A DNA stretch of 64,000 nucleotides from Cryptomeria japonica (Eukaryota; Streptophyta; Pinopsida; Cupressales; Cupressaceae): NCBI RefSeq assembly GCF_030272615.1, contig NC_081407.1:374527018-374591017 (forward strand), given 5' to 3'. A program made the translations under genes and the position numbers. This document shows positions 10,037 to 20,750 of the stretch, piece by piece. The notes below the pieces were generated by a model. It ran no database searches and was not told the origin of the DNA. It saw nothing but the letters and a program-made list of their open reading frames with translations. Every line of letters starts with the position of its first letter. The stretch's first letter is position 1.

Positions 10037-13000
10037 ATGATGAAGAGGGAAGGTCCAAAGTTTAACAAAGAAAACTTCAGTATATGGAAAGACAGAATGA
10101 AGATAGTCATCAGAAGCATGGGTGTTCAACACTGGAGCTATGTTGAGAATGCCTATGTTGTCCCTATCGGTACTCTCACCGATGATCAAAAGAGAGAAAT
10201 ACAGGAGAATGGGCAAGTCATGGAAGCCCTAATTAGTAGTTTATCCGGCATTGAGTTCATTGATGTCCAAGATAAGGTAAATCCCAAAGAGGTATGGGAT
10301 ACTCTTGAAAATATCTATGGCGATGATGAGCATGTAAAACAAGCTAAGGAAGAAAGCCTTAGAGGGAATTTTGAAGACATGCAAATGGTTGAAGGTGAGA
10401 CCATTTAACAATATGGTATAAGAATCAAAACCGTTGTTGGAGATATCAAGAGTGCAGGTGGTAAAATGGAAGATTCCACTATGGTAAGCAAAGTCCTGAG
10501 ATCCTTATTGTTGGTCTATGCAATAAGGGTTGCTACTATTCAAGAGCTGAGATCAATAGACAAGACTAAAGTATCCCTAGACTCCATCAATGCAAAGTTA
10601 ACAACTTATGAGCTAAATAGTTTTAATGGTAGTGTTCAAAAGACTGGATCAGCTTGTAAAGTTTCTACTGCACCATCCAAAAAAGGAAAAGAAGCAAGTA
10701 CCAGTGCTGAAACTAGACAAGGCAGAGTAATGGATGATGAGGAATTTCTAATGGAGTTCAAAGCTCTTCTTGCAAGGAAACTTCCTAAAGGAACCGGTAA
10801 ATACAGAGGTAAGCTTCCTTTGAAATGTTTTTCTTGCAACCGGATAGGACACATTGATGTGAACTGTCCTAATGGTGATAACAAGGACAAACCGGAAAGG
10901 TTCAAGAAATTCAAAGGAGGAAACCGGAGAAACTATTTTGTGGCAGTTGATGAAGGTGTCATAGATGAGGAATCAGAGGATGAAGAAAATGAAGACATTG
11001 TGTTTGTTGTTGTCAAGGAAGATCTGTCAGACAAGAAGGCTCTTGTCTCCTAGTTTGATAATTTCAATGAGTGGATCATTGACAATGGTTGTTCTCACCA
11101 TATGACTGGTGACCGGAGCAAGTTTCTTTCCTTGGAATAATATGATGGTGGTGTGGTTCGCTTTGGAAATGATGCACCATGCATGGTCAAAGGTAGAGGG
11201 TCCATCTCTCTGAATGGAAAGAGTAGTGTTGACAATGTATATTTGGTTGATGGTCTTAGACACAACCTTCTAAGTGTTGTCCAGCTGAATGATAGTGGTC
11301 TAACTCAGGAATTCAGGAATGGAATGTACAGAATCAAAGGAAAGAATGGTGAACTGGTGGCCATCGGCATGCAGACCAAAGGTAACTTATTTTAGCTAAA
11401 TGCAAATATAAGTACATGTCTTATGGGTAAATTTGATGCTAGCTGGAAATGGCATAGGAGACTTTGTCATGTAAACTTTGACAACATTGTGAAGGCTAGT
11501 AAGATCAAGGTAGTTAGAGGGTTGTCGGTGCTAAGCAAACTGGATAATACCTTGTGTAGAGAATGTCAATTGGGGAAAATGTCTTCCTCAACCTTTAAAG
11601 GTAAACCTTTCACTGCTGACAATTTGCTTGATCTTGTGCATACTGACTTGTGTGGTCCTATGAAAACTAGAAGTGTGCAGGGTGATAGGTACTTCATGAT
11701 TCTCATTGATGACTACTCAAGAATGATGTGGGTCACATTCTTGAAAGATAAGTCTGAAGCTTTTGGGAAGTTCAAAGCCTTCAGAGCATTAGTGGACAAG
11801 GAAAGTGGCAAAAGGATCAAGTGCCTGAGAACTAATCAAGGAGGGGAATTCACTTCCGGTGAATTCAACAAGTATTGTGAAGAACACGGCATCAAGAGGC
11901 AACTATTTTCTCCCCAGACTCCACAACAAAATGGCCTAGCAGAGAGGAATAACCGGACTATGGTTGAAGCAGCTAGAACCATGTTGATTCAAGGAAAGGT
12001 AGCTCACACCTTTTGGAGAGAAGCAGTGAGCACTGTAGTCTATACAATGAACTAGGTACTCATCAAGAAAGGTAAGGATAAAATGCCTTTTGAGTATTGG
12101 ACCGGTAAGACACCTGTTGTTACCTACTTTAGAGTGTTTGCTAGCAAATGTTACATCAAGAGGAGTGAACACTAGAGTAAATTTGATGCAAAATGTGATG
12201 AGGGAATATTCCTAGGATATTCTACCAAGAGCAAAGCTCTCAAGTGTTTTAATAACAGGACTCAGAGAATTATGGAAAGTATCAATGTAAGAGTTGATGA
12301 AACCTCTGAGAAAACTGAGGAAACTGGTAGTGAGCAAGTAGTAAATGAACCAGTTGTAACCTTCTGGGAACCGGTTGTCAGTCAACCAAGTACCAGCAAC
12401 AGTGTTCCTACACTGGTAGATGCAGATGCTGATACTAACGGAGATGAGGATGAAGAAGAAAAGCAAGAGGAATCTGTTAAGACCATTCCTTGGTATGTCA
12501 AGCTAAATCATGATCCTAAGCAGATCATAGGAGATAAGGATGTTGGAATTCTTACAAGAAGAAGAGTCAGAGAGAGCTCATGTTTGATCTCTGAATTTGA
12601 GCCTAAGTCATTCAAAGAGGCACATAAAGATGAATATTGGATCAAGGCAATGGAAGAGGAACTTGACCAGATAGAGAAAAATGGTACATGGTCCTTGGTA
12701 CCCAGACGGGAGCATAAAAATGTCATTGGTACCAAATGGGTTTTTAGAAACAAGCTGAATGAAGATGGCATGGTGATTAGAAACAAAGCCAGACTACTAT
12801 GTAAAGGATATGCCCAAAAATAAGGAGAAGACTATGGAGAAACTTTTGCACCTGTAGCCAGATTGGAAGGAATTTGTATGCTTCTTGCATATGCAGCCTT
12901 TAAAGGATTTAAAGTATATCAAATGGATGTAAAATCTGCATTCCTAAATGGTGTACTTGAAGAGGAGGTGCATATAGAGCAACCAGATGGGTTTTCCCTA

Positions 13001-14121
13001 TCAGAAGACAATGACATGTTGTGTAGGCTACATAAAGCCCTATATGGTCTAAAGCAGGCACCTAGAGCATGGTATGAACGTCTACACTCTCATCTTGTGC
13101 AAATTGGATTTGAGAGAACAAGTGAAGATAGTAATATCTACTTGAAAATTGAAGGAGATTAGATTCTAATCTGTGAAGTATTTGTTGATGACATTATCTT
13201 TGGTGGAGATGAAAAGATGAGTCATGAGTTTGTAGATGAGATGAAGAAGGAGTTTGAGATGTCACTCATAGGGGAGATTAAGTTCTTTATTGGACTATAG
13301 ATTTAGTAGATGAAAGATGGAATCTTTATCACTTAGTCCAAGTATGTCAAAGAGGTGTTGAAAACCTTTGGCATGGAGGATAGTAAACCGGTTGGTACAT
13401 CGATGGTGACCGATTGTAAACTATCCAAAGAGGATGACTCAGCATTGGTTGATGAAAAGGAATACCGATCAATGATTGGTAAGTTGCATTATGTAGTGCA
13501 CAGTAGACCGGATATTGCACATGCAATTGGCATTACTGCAAGGTTCTAGAAGAGTCCAAGAGAATCCCACTTGGTTGCAGTCAAGCGGATTCTTAGGTAT
13601 CTAAAGGGAACAGTTGACTATGGATTGTGGTACCCATATAGCAATGATTTCAACATGAAAGTGTTTACAGATGCTGATTGGGCAGGTAATGTGGATGATC
13701 GGAATAGCACAACCGGTGGTGCATTCTTTCTTGGTGGTAGACTGGTCTCATGGATGAGTAAGAAGTAGAGTTGTATCTCTCAGTCTATAGCGAAAGTGGA
13801 GTATGTTGCAGCTTTCATGAACTGCACTCAGACAATCTAGATGAAGCGTGTATAAATGGCTTCAAATTTCCTGTATCTGAACCGGTAAGCATATTCTATG
13901 ATAACACAAGTGCTATCAATATTTCAAAAAATCCGGTTTTACATTCTAGAACTAAGTACTTTGAGCTTAAATATCATTTCTTGAGGGAAAAGGTTCAAAA
14001 CAAAGAGATTGCACTGGAACATGTTTCCAGTAAGGAGCAGTTAGCAGACATATTCACCAAGCCTCTCCCAAAGACTACATTTATGTATTTAAGAGGTGAA
14101 TTAGGGGTTCTGCCCCTTTAG
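10037..14121 (+). pseudogene. Copia B gag-pol polyprotein, broken by nonsense codons
   Basis: A single frame encodes, in order: gag with an intact zinc knuckle (CFSCNRIGHIDVNC, about 10829-10870); protease with WIIDNGCSHHMTG, where the usual Asp-Ser-Gly is Asp-Asn-Gly; integrase (about 11440-12050) with HTDLCGP and PQQNGLAERNN but TNQGGEF where the catalytic Asp is expected, so Asp has become Asn; reverse transcriptase with [25 protein letters not shown] and the active-site FVDDIIF; and RNase H ending ADIFTKPLPKTTF. About 15 in-frame stops occur, roughly 12 of them TAG, mostly where sister copies have Gln. One frameshift lies near 13845. The gene cannot make a working polyprotein. Confidence 0.93.
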
Positions 14122-14376
14122 GAGGTGAACTAAAAGAACTTGCTCCACATCAATCAGGTATTACAATAGTCATTTCCTTTTGGACTGATGTGTTGCAGGA
14201 TGCTACTTCTTTGGGGGAGTAGCATAATGGACTAGGGAAGCTTGTGCCTCCACTTTGGCATTGTTGTCAAAGGGGGAGAAGATGTGAAGCGGAGAAGATA
14301 TCTGCAGCAATTGGGGGAGAAGATGTGAAGCAGAGGGATATCTTTGTATATTGTCATCAATGCCAAAGGGGGAGAT
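14122..14376 (+). repeat. Copia B 3' untranslated region and polypurine tract
   Basis: Contains GGGGGAGAAGATGTGAAGC repeats at about 14271-14335, like the 3' region of family A. The polypurine tract AAAGGGGGAGAT at 14365-14376 abuts the 3' LTR. Confidence 0.85.
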
Positions 14377-15917
14377 TGTTGGCATTATGTGGACATAATG
14401 ACATTGTATGTTGTCATTGATGTCAATATGATGAAGAGAAGAAGAACCAGTATAACATTGTGAACCGGCACTCACTATGAACCAGCATTCATTGTGAACC
14501 GGCATTCACTGTGAACTGGCATTTGTGCCAAAGTGAAGTAGCATATTTGTTTAAAGATGAACCGGTATAAGGTTATGGGAACCGGCACATGGAAGCAGTG
14601 TATGACTACCGGTTAGTGGTCTCAACTTCAGGGTTTCCGATTTGAGTGCTTCAAGCCTGTGTGGCTCAACCAATGACTTTGTGTGATGAGTTAGCATGGC
14701 AACAATGAACAGATTGTGTTGCCATGTAAGCTTTGTGCACGTGAACGATCTTGCATGAGGGAGATTGTTCCTATCTACCTCGAGAATGGGTGAAGTCTAT
14801 AAAACGGTGATAACGTGTGATGGGTTATTAGCCGCCATGAAATTGGTGGAAAACAAACGATGGAGAATATCTTGAGATTGGATCAAGACTATTGCATTTA
14901 ATGTTGTATGCTCAACAGTTAGGATTGAACCATTTGAATTCCTTAACCTAACAGGTTTAGGGTTTAGGGTTTAGGGTTTATGCTACCGACCTATTTATTG
15001 TTCTATAAGGTCGATGTTGTGATTCTTCCAGAGGTTGTTGGCAAAAGTTGTGTGTGTGTATCCAAGAGAAGAGATACGTGATTCTTGCCAAACCAAAGGA
15101 GAGAAGTCATATCTGCAGAGTGTAAGTGCAGAAGGTGAAGAGGAGCTTAAGTGGATCTGCTTTGGCATTGAGTGCTATTATCAGGTCATTGATATACCTG
15201 TTGATCTTTAACCACCTCAACAGTTGTGAAATCCCCTAACAGGGTAGCCTTAACCAGCTTGTTGAAAATCCTTTAACAAGGTAACTCGAGGCTACTGAGT
15301 CATTGATATCCTTTAGCTATTGAGTTCTTGAAATCCTCTAACAAGGTAACCTTTAACAGGGTTCAACCCTTAATCAGGTATTGTAGCCATCCCTTAACTG
15401 GGTGATCCCTAATAGGATCGGTTCCTAATAGAACCTATTGTATCTGTCTTTAACTGGACAAGGTTCCTAACGGAGCAGACTTCTAAAGAGTTCAAAAAGT
15501 AGCTTGTGGGTATTCATCCCCACTGCAGTTTTTCCTAGTTGGGTTTCCACATGAAAAATATGTGTGTCAAGTGTGATGTTTTCTTCATGTGATGATTATG
15601 TTTGTTTTCTGTTAAGCGGTGATGCATGTTGATCTTGCAGCAATATGAAGATCTGATGATAGATTATATGTTCATGCATGAGGATGAAATGGTAGTATAG
15701 TATTGAGCTAAGAGGGAAGCTGTGATTAACCGGTTTATGATTGTTTTGGTTGTTCTGGGTTTTACCAGTTGCACTCTGTTTCAAACCAGAGTCACTGTTT
15801 ATCAGTCATTTGAAGTATCTGTTGTCAAACCAGTTTAGGACTGTATTTTTGTCTGTATTGATTCACCCCCCCCTCTCAGTACCGGTTTGGTACTAGTTGT
15901 TCATTATTAAGTTATCA
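14377..15917 (+). mobile_element. 3' LTR of copia B
   Basis: Matches the 5' LTR from end to end with scattered substitutions, mostly transitions, and small indels. The telomere-like TTTAGGG run recurs at 14956-14980. Confidence 0.92.
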
Positions 15918-16966
15918 AAGATATGCAACCTACTATATTATTTATCCAATATTAAATGCATACTATTCTATCTTTCAACTAGCAAGATAAACTCTTCCTT
16001 TTAAATGCAAGACAACCCCTTATCCTACATTCATTTTATACATGAAATCCAAATGTGATTTAATCTATCCTTTCCTAACTACATGCTCTTATTCATTTTC
16101 ATGATAATGCAATTCTAATGCATAGATAAATTCCATCTTTACTTATCCATTTAACCATTCTTCAAATTCATCTAAATTCCTAACATGATCATTTCCTTAA
16201 TTATTAATTCCAATTCATAATGAAATAATCTTAATTCAATCTTCTTACTTAACAATCCCTTACACACAATGCATAATTTCCTTTCTACCAATGCATCTAC
16301 ATGAATCATTCTTATATTCATATTATCTAACATTCTTATTAATACTAACCCATTCATTAAGGTTCCTTCACATATTAATTTACATATTAATCATACCAAA
16401 AGAATACCTTTTTCAACTAAGACATCTAAATCATATTACAAATTTACTCCTTTTCCTTTATGAATCCATTACAACTCTAAGGTACATAAATTCATTTCCT
16501 TTTATTTTATAGGTACATTAAGATACATCATATAGTCTCATTTCAATCCATGACATAATCCTTAATTTCATCTACTACCTTCACAATTACATCAAATACA
16601 TCATGAGCAAAGCTCTTCCTAATACAATGTTTCAACTATTGCATACAAGAATATTAAATTACATGATTCCCTCATATTCATTACATAAATCTGCTAGAAG
16701 GTAAATCCATAATCCACATCCACGCAAGAAGAATCCAAGAGAACATCCCAATGGCTAAAAATCACCAACCACCCAACCATGTGGAACCAAAGGAACCACC
16801 CCTTGTGCTAAGAGATGACACAAGGTCCCAACACATACTCTAAACCTAAGCTAACACTAATAACCAAAGAGACAAACACAAAAGGGCTCTCATGCAATAA
16901 AAGTACAAAAAGAATAAACTCCCAAAGGCGTACAACTCACAAGATATAAAATGTAACCAATAAGGT
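15918..16966. other. No gene seen; probable continuation of the split gypsy LTR
   Basis: AT-rich sequence in which removal of copia B would join 8418 to 15918. It runs to GGTCCCAACA at about 16833, a plausible LTR edge, and then about 130 bp of unassigned sequence before the next LTR. No frame has a recognisable domain. Confidence 0.4.
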
Positions 16967-18912
16967 TGTAATGTGGTGCAAAAGGATGATGGAGAAGTCA
17001 AGAGGAAAGTTTTTCTCTCCTCAAGAGGAGTGAAAGTTTCATAAAAGATTGTCTTCAACCTCTCACACACATTACATTTAAAAGAAGGGGGAGAATTCAC
17101 TAGATCCAATCTCAAGAGATTGAATGCTAAGTGAATAGACAATGAATTTGGAAAGTGAAAGTAACCCCTCTTTTAGAATGCAATAGGTTGAATTGTGTGA
17201 TTTAAGACTAAGTGTAAAAGTGACAAAGAAATGATTATAAATTGAGATAGAAATGCGGGATGAAGCTATGCTCCTGGAATTAGCAATAAAAGGCTGAGAC
17301 GAAGCTCCCCTGAAAATTTGGGCAAAATTTGACAAGACCGTATAGAAAGTGCACACAGTCCTCCGAAAAATCTGCACGTCAAAAAGGGTTTTTTCACCTT
17401 TGAGAATGGAGTCTGAATCTACAAATATAGCTGATCACTTGCAATCTACACATAGAAAAAAGAGGAAATATTGGTGATGCTCTGTAAAATGGACAATGTT
17501 AGACTAAAGCCCGTGGTCGTATAACACACAAAAACACAAGAAACAAAGATAAAAGTTAGTGTTAATCAACCAAAAAACTAGCCTAAGCAGCATACCAAAA
17601 GAGACACTAAAAACATGATGAAATATTTAACTATGGAAGCAAATACAACAAGGCATCTCCAAATTCCTTCTACCATGCTCTTAGCTCCTTCTCCCTTGTT
17701 CCTCTCCTCTCCAAGTTCCAAATTAGTGTAGCTCTCAGCAGCTTTTTGCACTATGGATGCCTTATGAAGATTCAATATTGAAATGATGATTAATCTAAAA
17801 TGTTATGCAAATGTGAACAAGAGCTAAAATAAGAGATTATCCAATTAGCTAGTGTTTATTTTAAAACCAAAGAGTGAATATGATTGATTATCTAATGCTC
17901 TCTAAAAATGGCTATAATGTAAATGCATACAAGTTTTCAGGATCTGGATTATGAAGAAATTGACTCTATTTATAGGAAAAATTAAGCAATGGATGGTTGA
18001 GATTGAGTAATCTCAACAAGGGTCAGGATTGAATGATATTCAATCCATATGAGGGCTTTCAACCCAATCCAAGGATGACAAGTGTCAACATGAGATGAGT
18101 TGAGAGGAGAGGGAATAAGCATTAAATGCTTGACATGACCTGAGAGTTAACTTGGGAGTTAAGGTCAAGGTTGGGTGGAGTGAATAAATTCATTATCCAA
18201 AGAATAATGCTTTTATCCAATGGATAAACTCTTGTGCAAAGGTTAAAGGGATAACCATGGTCAAAGCAATAAATGCTTGAGGAGACACATGGGTCACATG
18301 AGGGTTGAGTTATGGGTTAAAGTCTTTAACCATGGGTGCAAGTTGATTTAACCATTAAGTGGTTTGGAAGACTTTAGAGGTTAGCTTGTTGGACACATAA
18401 AGCATTAAATGCTTTTCCAAGACTTTGGAGTCTTTGAGAAGTGACTTCAAGTTTCTTAGGAATGTGACAATAATTAGGGGATGGGTTAGGCTAATTTAGA
18501 AAGGGGTTTAGAAGAATCTAGAAGGGGGTTAGGATTGCAAGTGGGTTTGGTGGGTGAGGAAAAATAGAATTTAAATTAAAATAAAATTTATTTATTTCAA
18601 CTTGTGGTTGCAACTTACATTTGTAGGAAAATGCAAGTGGGGGGTTAAATGATTTAAATAAATGTTTTTAATTATTTATTTAAAAGAAGAAAGGGGATTA
18701 AATTAAATAAATAGGATTTATTTATTTAATTGATTGTGAATTTGGTTTAATGAATTAATTGAAATAAATTGAATAATTGATTTAATTAATAGGAGAATAT
18801 TTGAAGATAAATTAATTAAATGTTAATTTAATTAACTGATGAATAGTGGATTTTTAATCAAATAAATAGCGAATATTTATTTAATTAAACTGGACAGATT
18901 TATGTGACTACA
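16967..18912 (-). mobile_element. 3' LTR of a minus-strand gypsy-like element (family F)
   Basis: On the minus strand it starts TGTAGTCACATAAATC next to a polypurine tract and ends CCACATTACA. A TATA box reads TATAAATAG on the minus strand at about 17966-17974. The part at 16990-17400 matches in reverse the plus-strand LTR at about 55530-56009, including the run around GAATTCACTAGATCCAATC. The other LTR of this element is not in the window, because the internal region is cut at about 19385. Confidence 0.8.
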
Positions 18913-19385
18913 TTTGCCCCTCTTTGAGACGGTGTGGTTTATCGCGTCGTTTCAAAGAAAAGAAAAATAGGTGTGAAGAAATATGCCCCATAAATGTTAA
19001 TTTAATGGTTGGTATGCCCCCTCGAGAGATGGGCCAAAAATTTCAAAAAATCGGGCAATCTCTTCAAAAAGAATGAAAATTGGTGGGGTGATAGAAGAGA
19101 AGAATTTAGCAATACTAGTGAAAAAATAGAATAAATCGGAGATAAAATGAAGAAACAAGTCAGTGAGTACCTTTAGGTTAGGCAAAATATATGGTGCAAA
19201 TGTGGTGTGTACTTTTGATTGATTCTATACAATTGATTAAAATTGGTTGAACAATTTGGTGCAATTGGTTTAATTGCCCCGGTCGAGTCAAAGTGTGACT
19301 GTTGATATCAGTTGGTCACTTGGACAAGATAAAGTCTAAGTAAGTGAATCAAAGTGACCTGATGTGACTTAGACAATTGATGTAA
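18913..19385 (-). mobile_element. Polypurine tract and internal remnant of family F
   Basis: The minus strand reads AAAGAGGGGCAAA directly before the LTR, a polypurine tract. The following ATGCCCC and TGCCCCCTC phrases recur near 26885-26925 just inside the 3' LTR of the non-autonomous element, showing relatedness. No coding capacity is visible. It is truncated where the inverted family C LTR begins. Confidence 0.7.
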
Positions 19386-19389
19386 TATA

Positions 19390-20662
19390 ACACACATAAC
19401 ACCAAAAAATTTGACGTGGAAAACCCAGTTAAGGGAAAAACCACGGTAGGAACCTACCCACAATGAGATAATACCCTATTAGGAGTAAATGAAATATTAC
19501 AATAGGGAATGCACATGCATTTAAGCACATTTATTAGAGCTCACTGCTCAAATAATAAACCCATAAAGGCTACAACCTTTAGAGAAAGATCACTACCTTA
19601 CATGAAGTCTCATTGACTTACAAAAAAATTTGAACAATAATATGGATTACATGAACTGTGAAAATAATATCTCCATATGCCTGAGTATAGTTCCAGTTAA
19701 GCACGCTGTCTGTTCTGCAACACTTCTCTTCTCTCCTTCATACTTCCAAAAGATCAAATTAAAACTCAATCATACACACTCTCAAAGATCGCAGACACAC
19801 ATATTACATGATTATTAAATTTATTTATACAAGTCATCAACCTATATTTCAAGGTCAGCTAAACCCTCAACACAAATAACAAAATAATAACCTCACATGC
19901 TACAATAATGCACGCATACCAAAACAATGTCGGCTAAGACATAGTATGGACCCAAGTCAATACCACAAACACACAACACCTACAACAATTACACTTTGAT
20001 CATCCACAACATGTTACAACATCAAGAATGTCGCATAACATGAGGAACATCACCATACAAAGAAAATCTTCAATAACACACAAAATAATCAATGCGGACC
20101 AAAAATACACATAGAACACAATCTAAAGATATTCACAAGCAATGTGAATTGCACCACAACAACCACAATGACTTGGAGTACTAGAATCAACATTATCTTT
20201 CTATCGGAGCTCAAGAACATCATCATAACTAACTGTCAACCTAAAAGATTCGCTTGTAGATTTACAAATCATGAACCAATCAAACTGAGGACACACATCA
20301 ACATCCATGACACATCCCACACATCCACAACAAAAGATATTACAATTCTAGAGCAATATGGAGCATAAACCAGAATACCGATTAACATGAACAACTGAAT
20401 AACATCCTCAATATCGGATCTCATAACTCAATCAAAACAACATGTAGACCTCTATAAATGGGAATGAAACATCTATAGACAACATACTGGAAACCCTTAA
20501 ATCTGTATCATCTCATCTGTAACACACAGTCTAAACCAACTCATTCAACCAAACCGCAACATTGGAATACATAGAAGAATATATTGACATTATTCTAGCA
20601 AAATTCCCAACAATCTCCCCATACGCTAACATCAATAAAAACATATCAACCAATGTCCAACA
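19390..20662 (-). mobile_element. Copia family C LTR, inverted and truncated
   Basis: The reverse complement matches the plus-strand LTR at 45043-46415: both share GGTGTTATGTGTG, the GGGTTTTCCAC block and the start TGTTGG. The right end adjoins a polypurine-like tract (minus strand AAAGGGGGAGAT at about 20663-20674). A second CCCAACAATCTCCCC lies 50 bp inward at about 20606-20620, so the LTR edge is duplicated. The left end stops short at about 19390. Confidence 0.75.
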
Positions 20663-20674
20663 ATCTCCCCCTTT

Positions 20675-20750
20675 GGTATTGATGGAAAAGGGGGAGAGAA
20701 GCATGTGAAAAACTCTCTAGGAGAGTAGAGCATTTTGAGATATGTGATTT
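20675..20750 (+). repeat. Rearrangement junction in family C
   Basis: Plus-strand 3' UTR-type sequence (AGGGGGAGAGAAGCATGTG, as at about 44867) follows the inverted LTR and then joins protease-coding sequence directly. In an ordinary copia element these parts are kilobases apart, so this is a deletion or inversion joint. Confidence 0.65.

Larger units (their letters stand above)
8419..15917 (+). mobile_element. Complete Ty1/copia retrotransposon, family B
   Basis: Two LTRs of about 1.54 kb (8419-9965 and 14377-15917) flank an internal region with primer site, one gag-pol frame and polypurine tract, all in plus orientation. Both LTRs run from TGTTGGCATT to GTTATCA. Flanking pentamers are GAGAT on the left and AAGAT on the right, a probable target duplication with one mutation. 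The element sits inside an older LTR-like sequence. It is structurally complete but coding-dead, because gag-pol has many nonsense codons. Confidence 0.92.
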
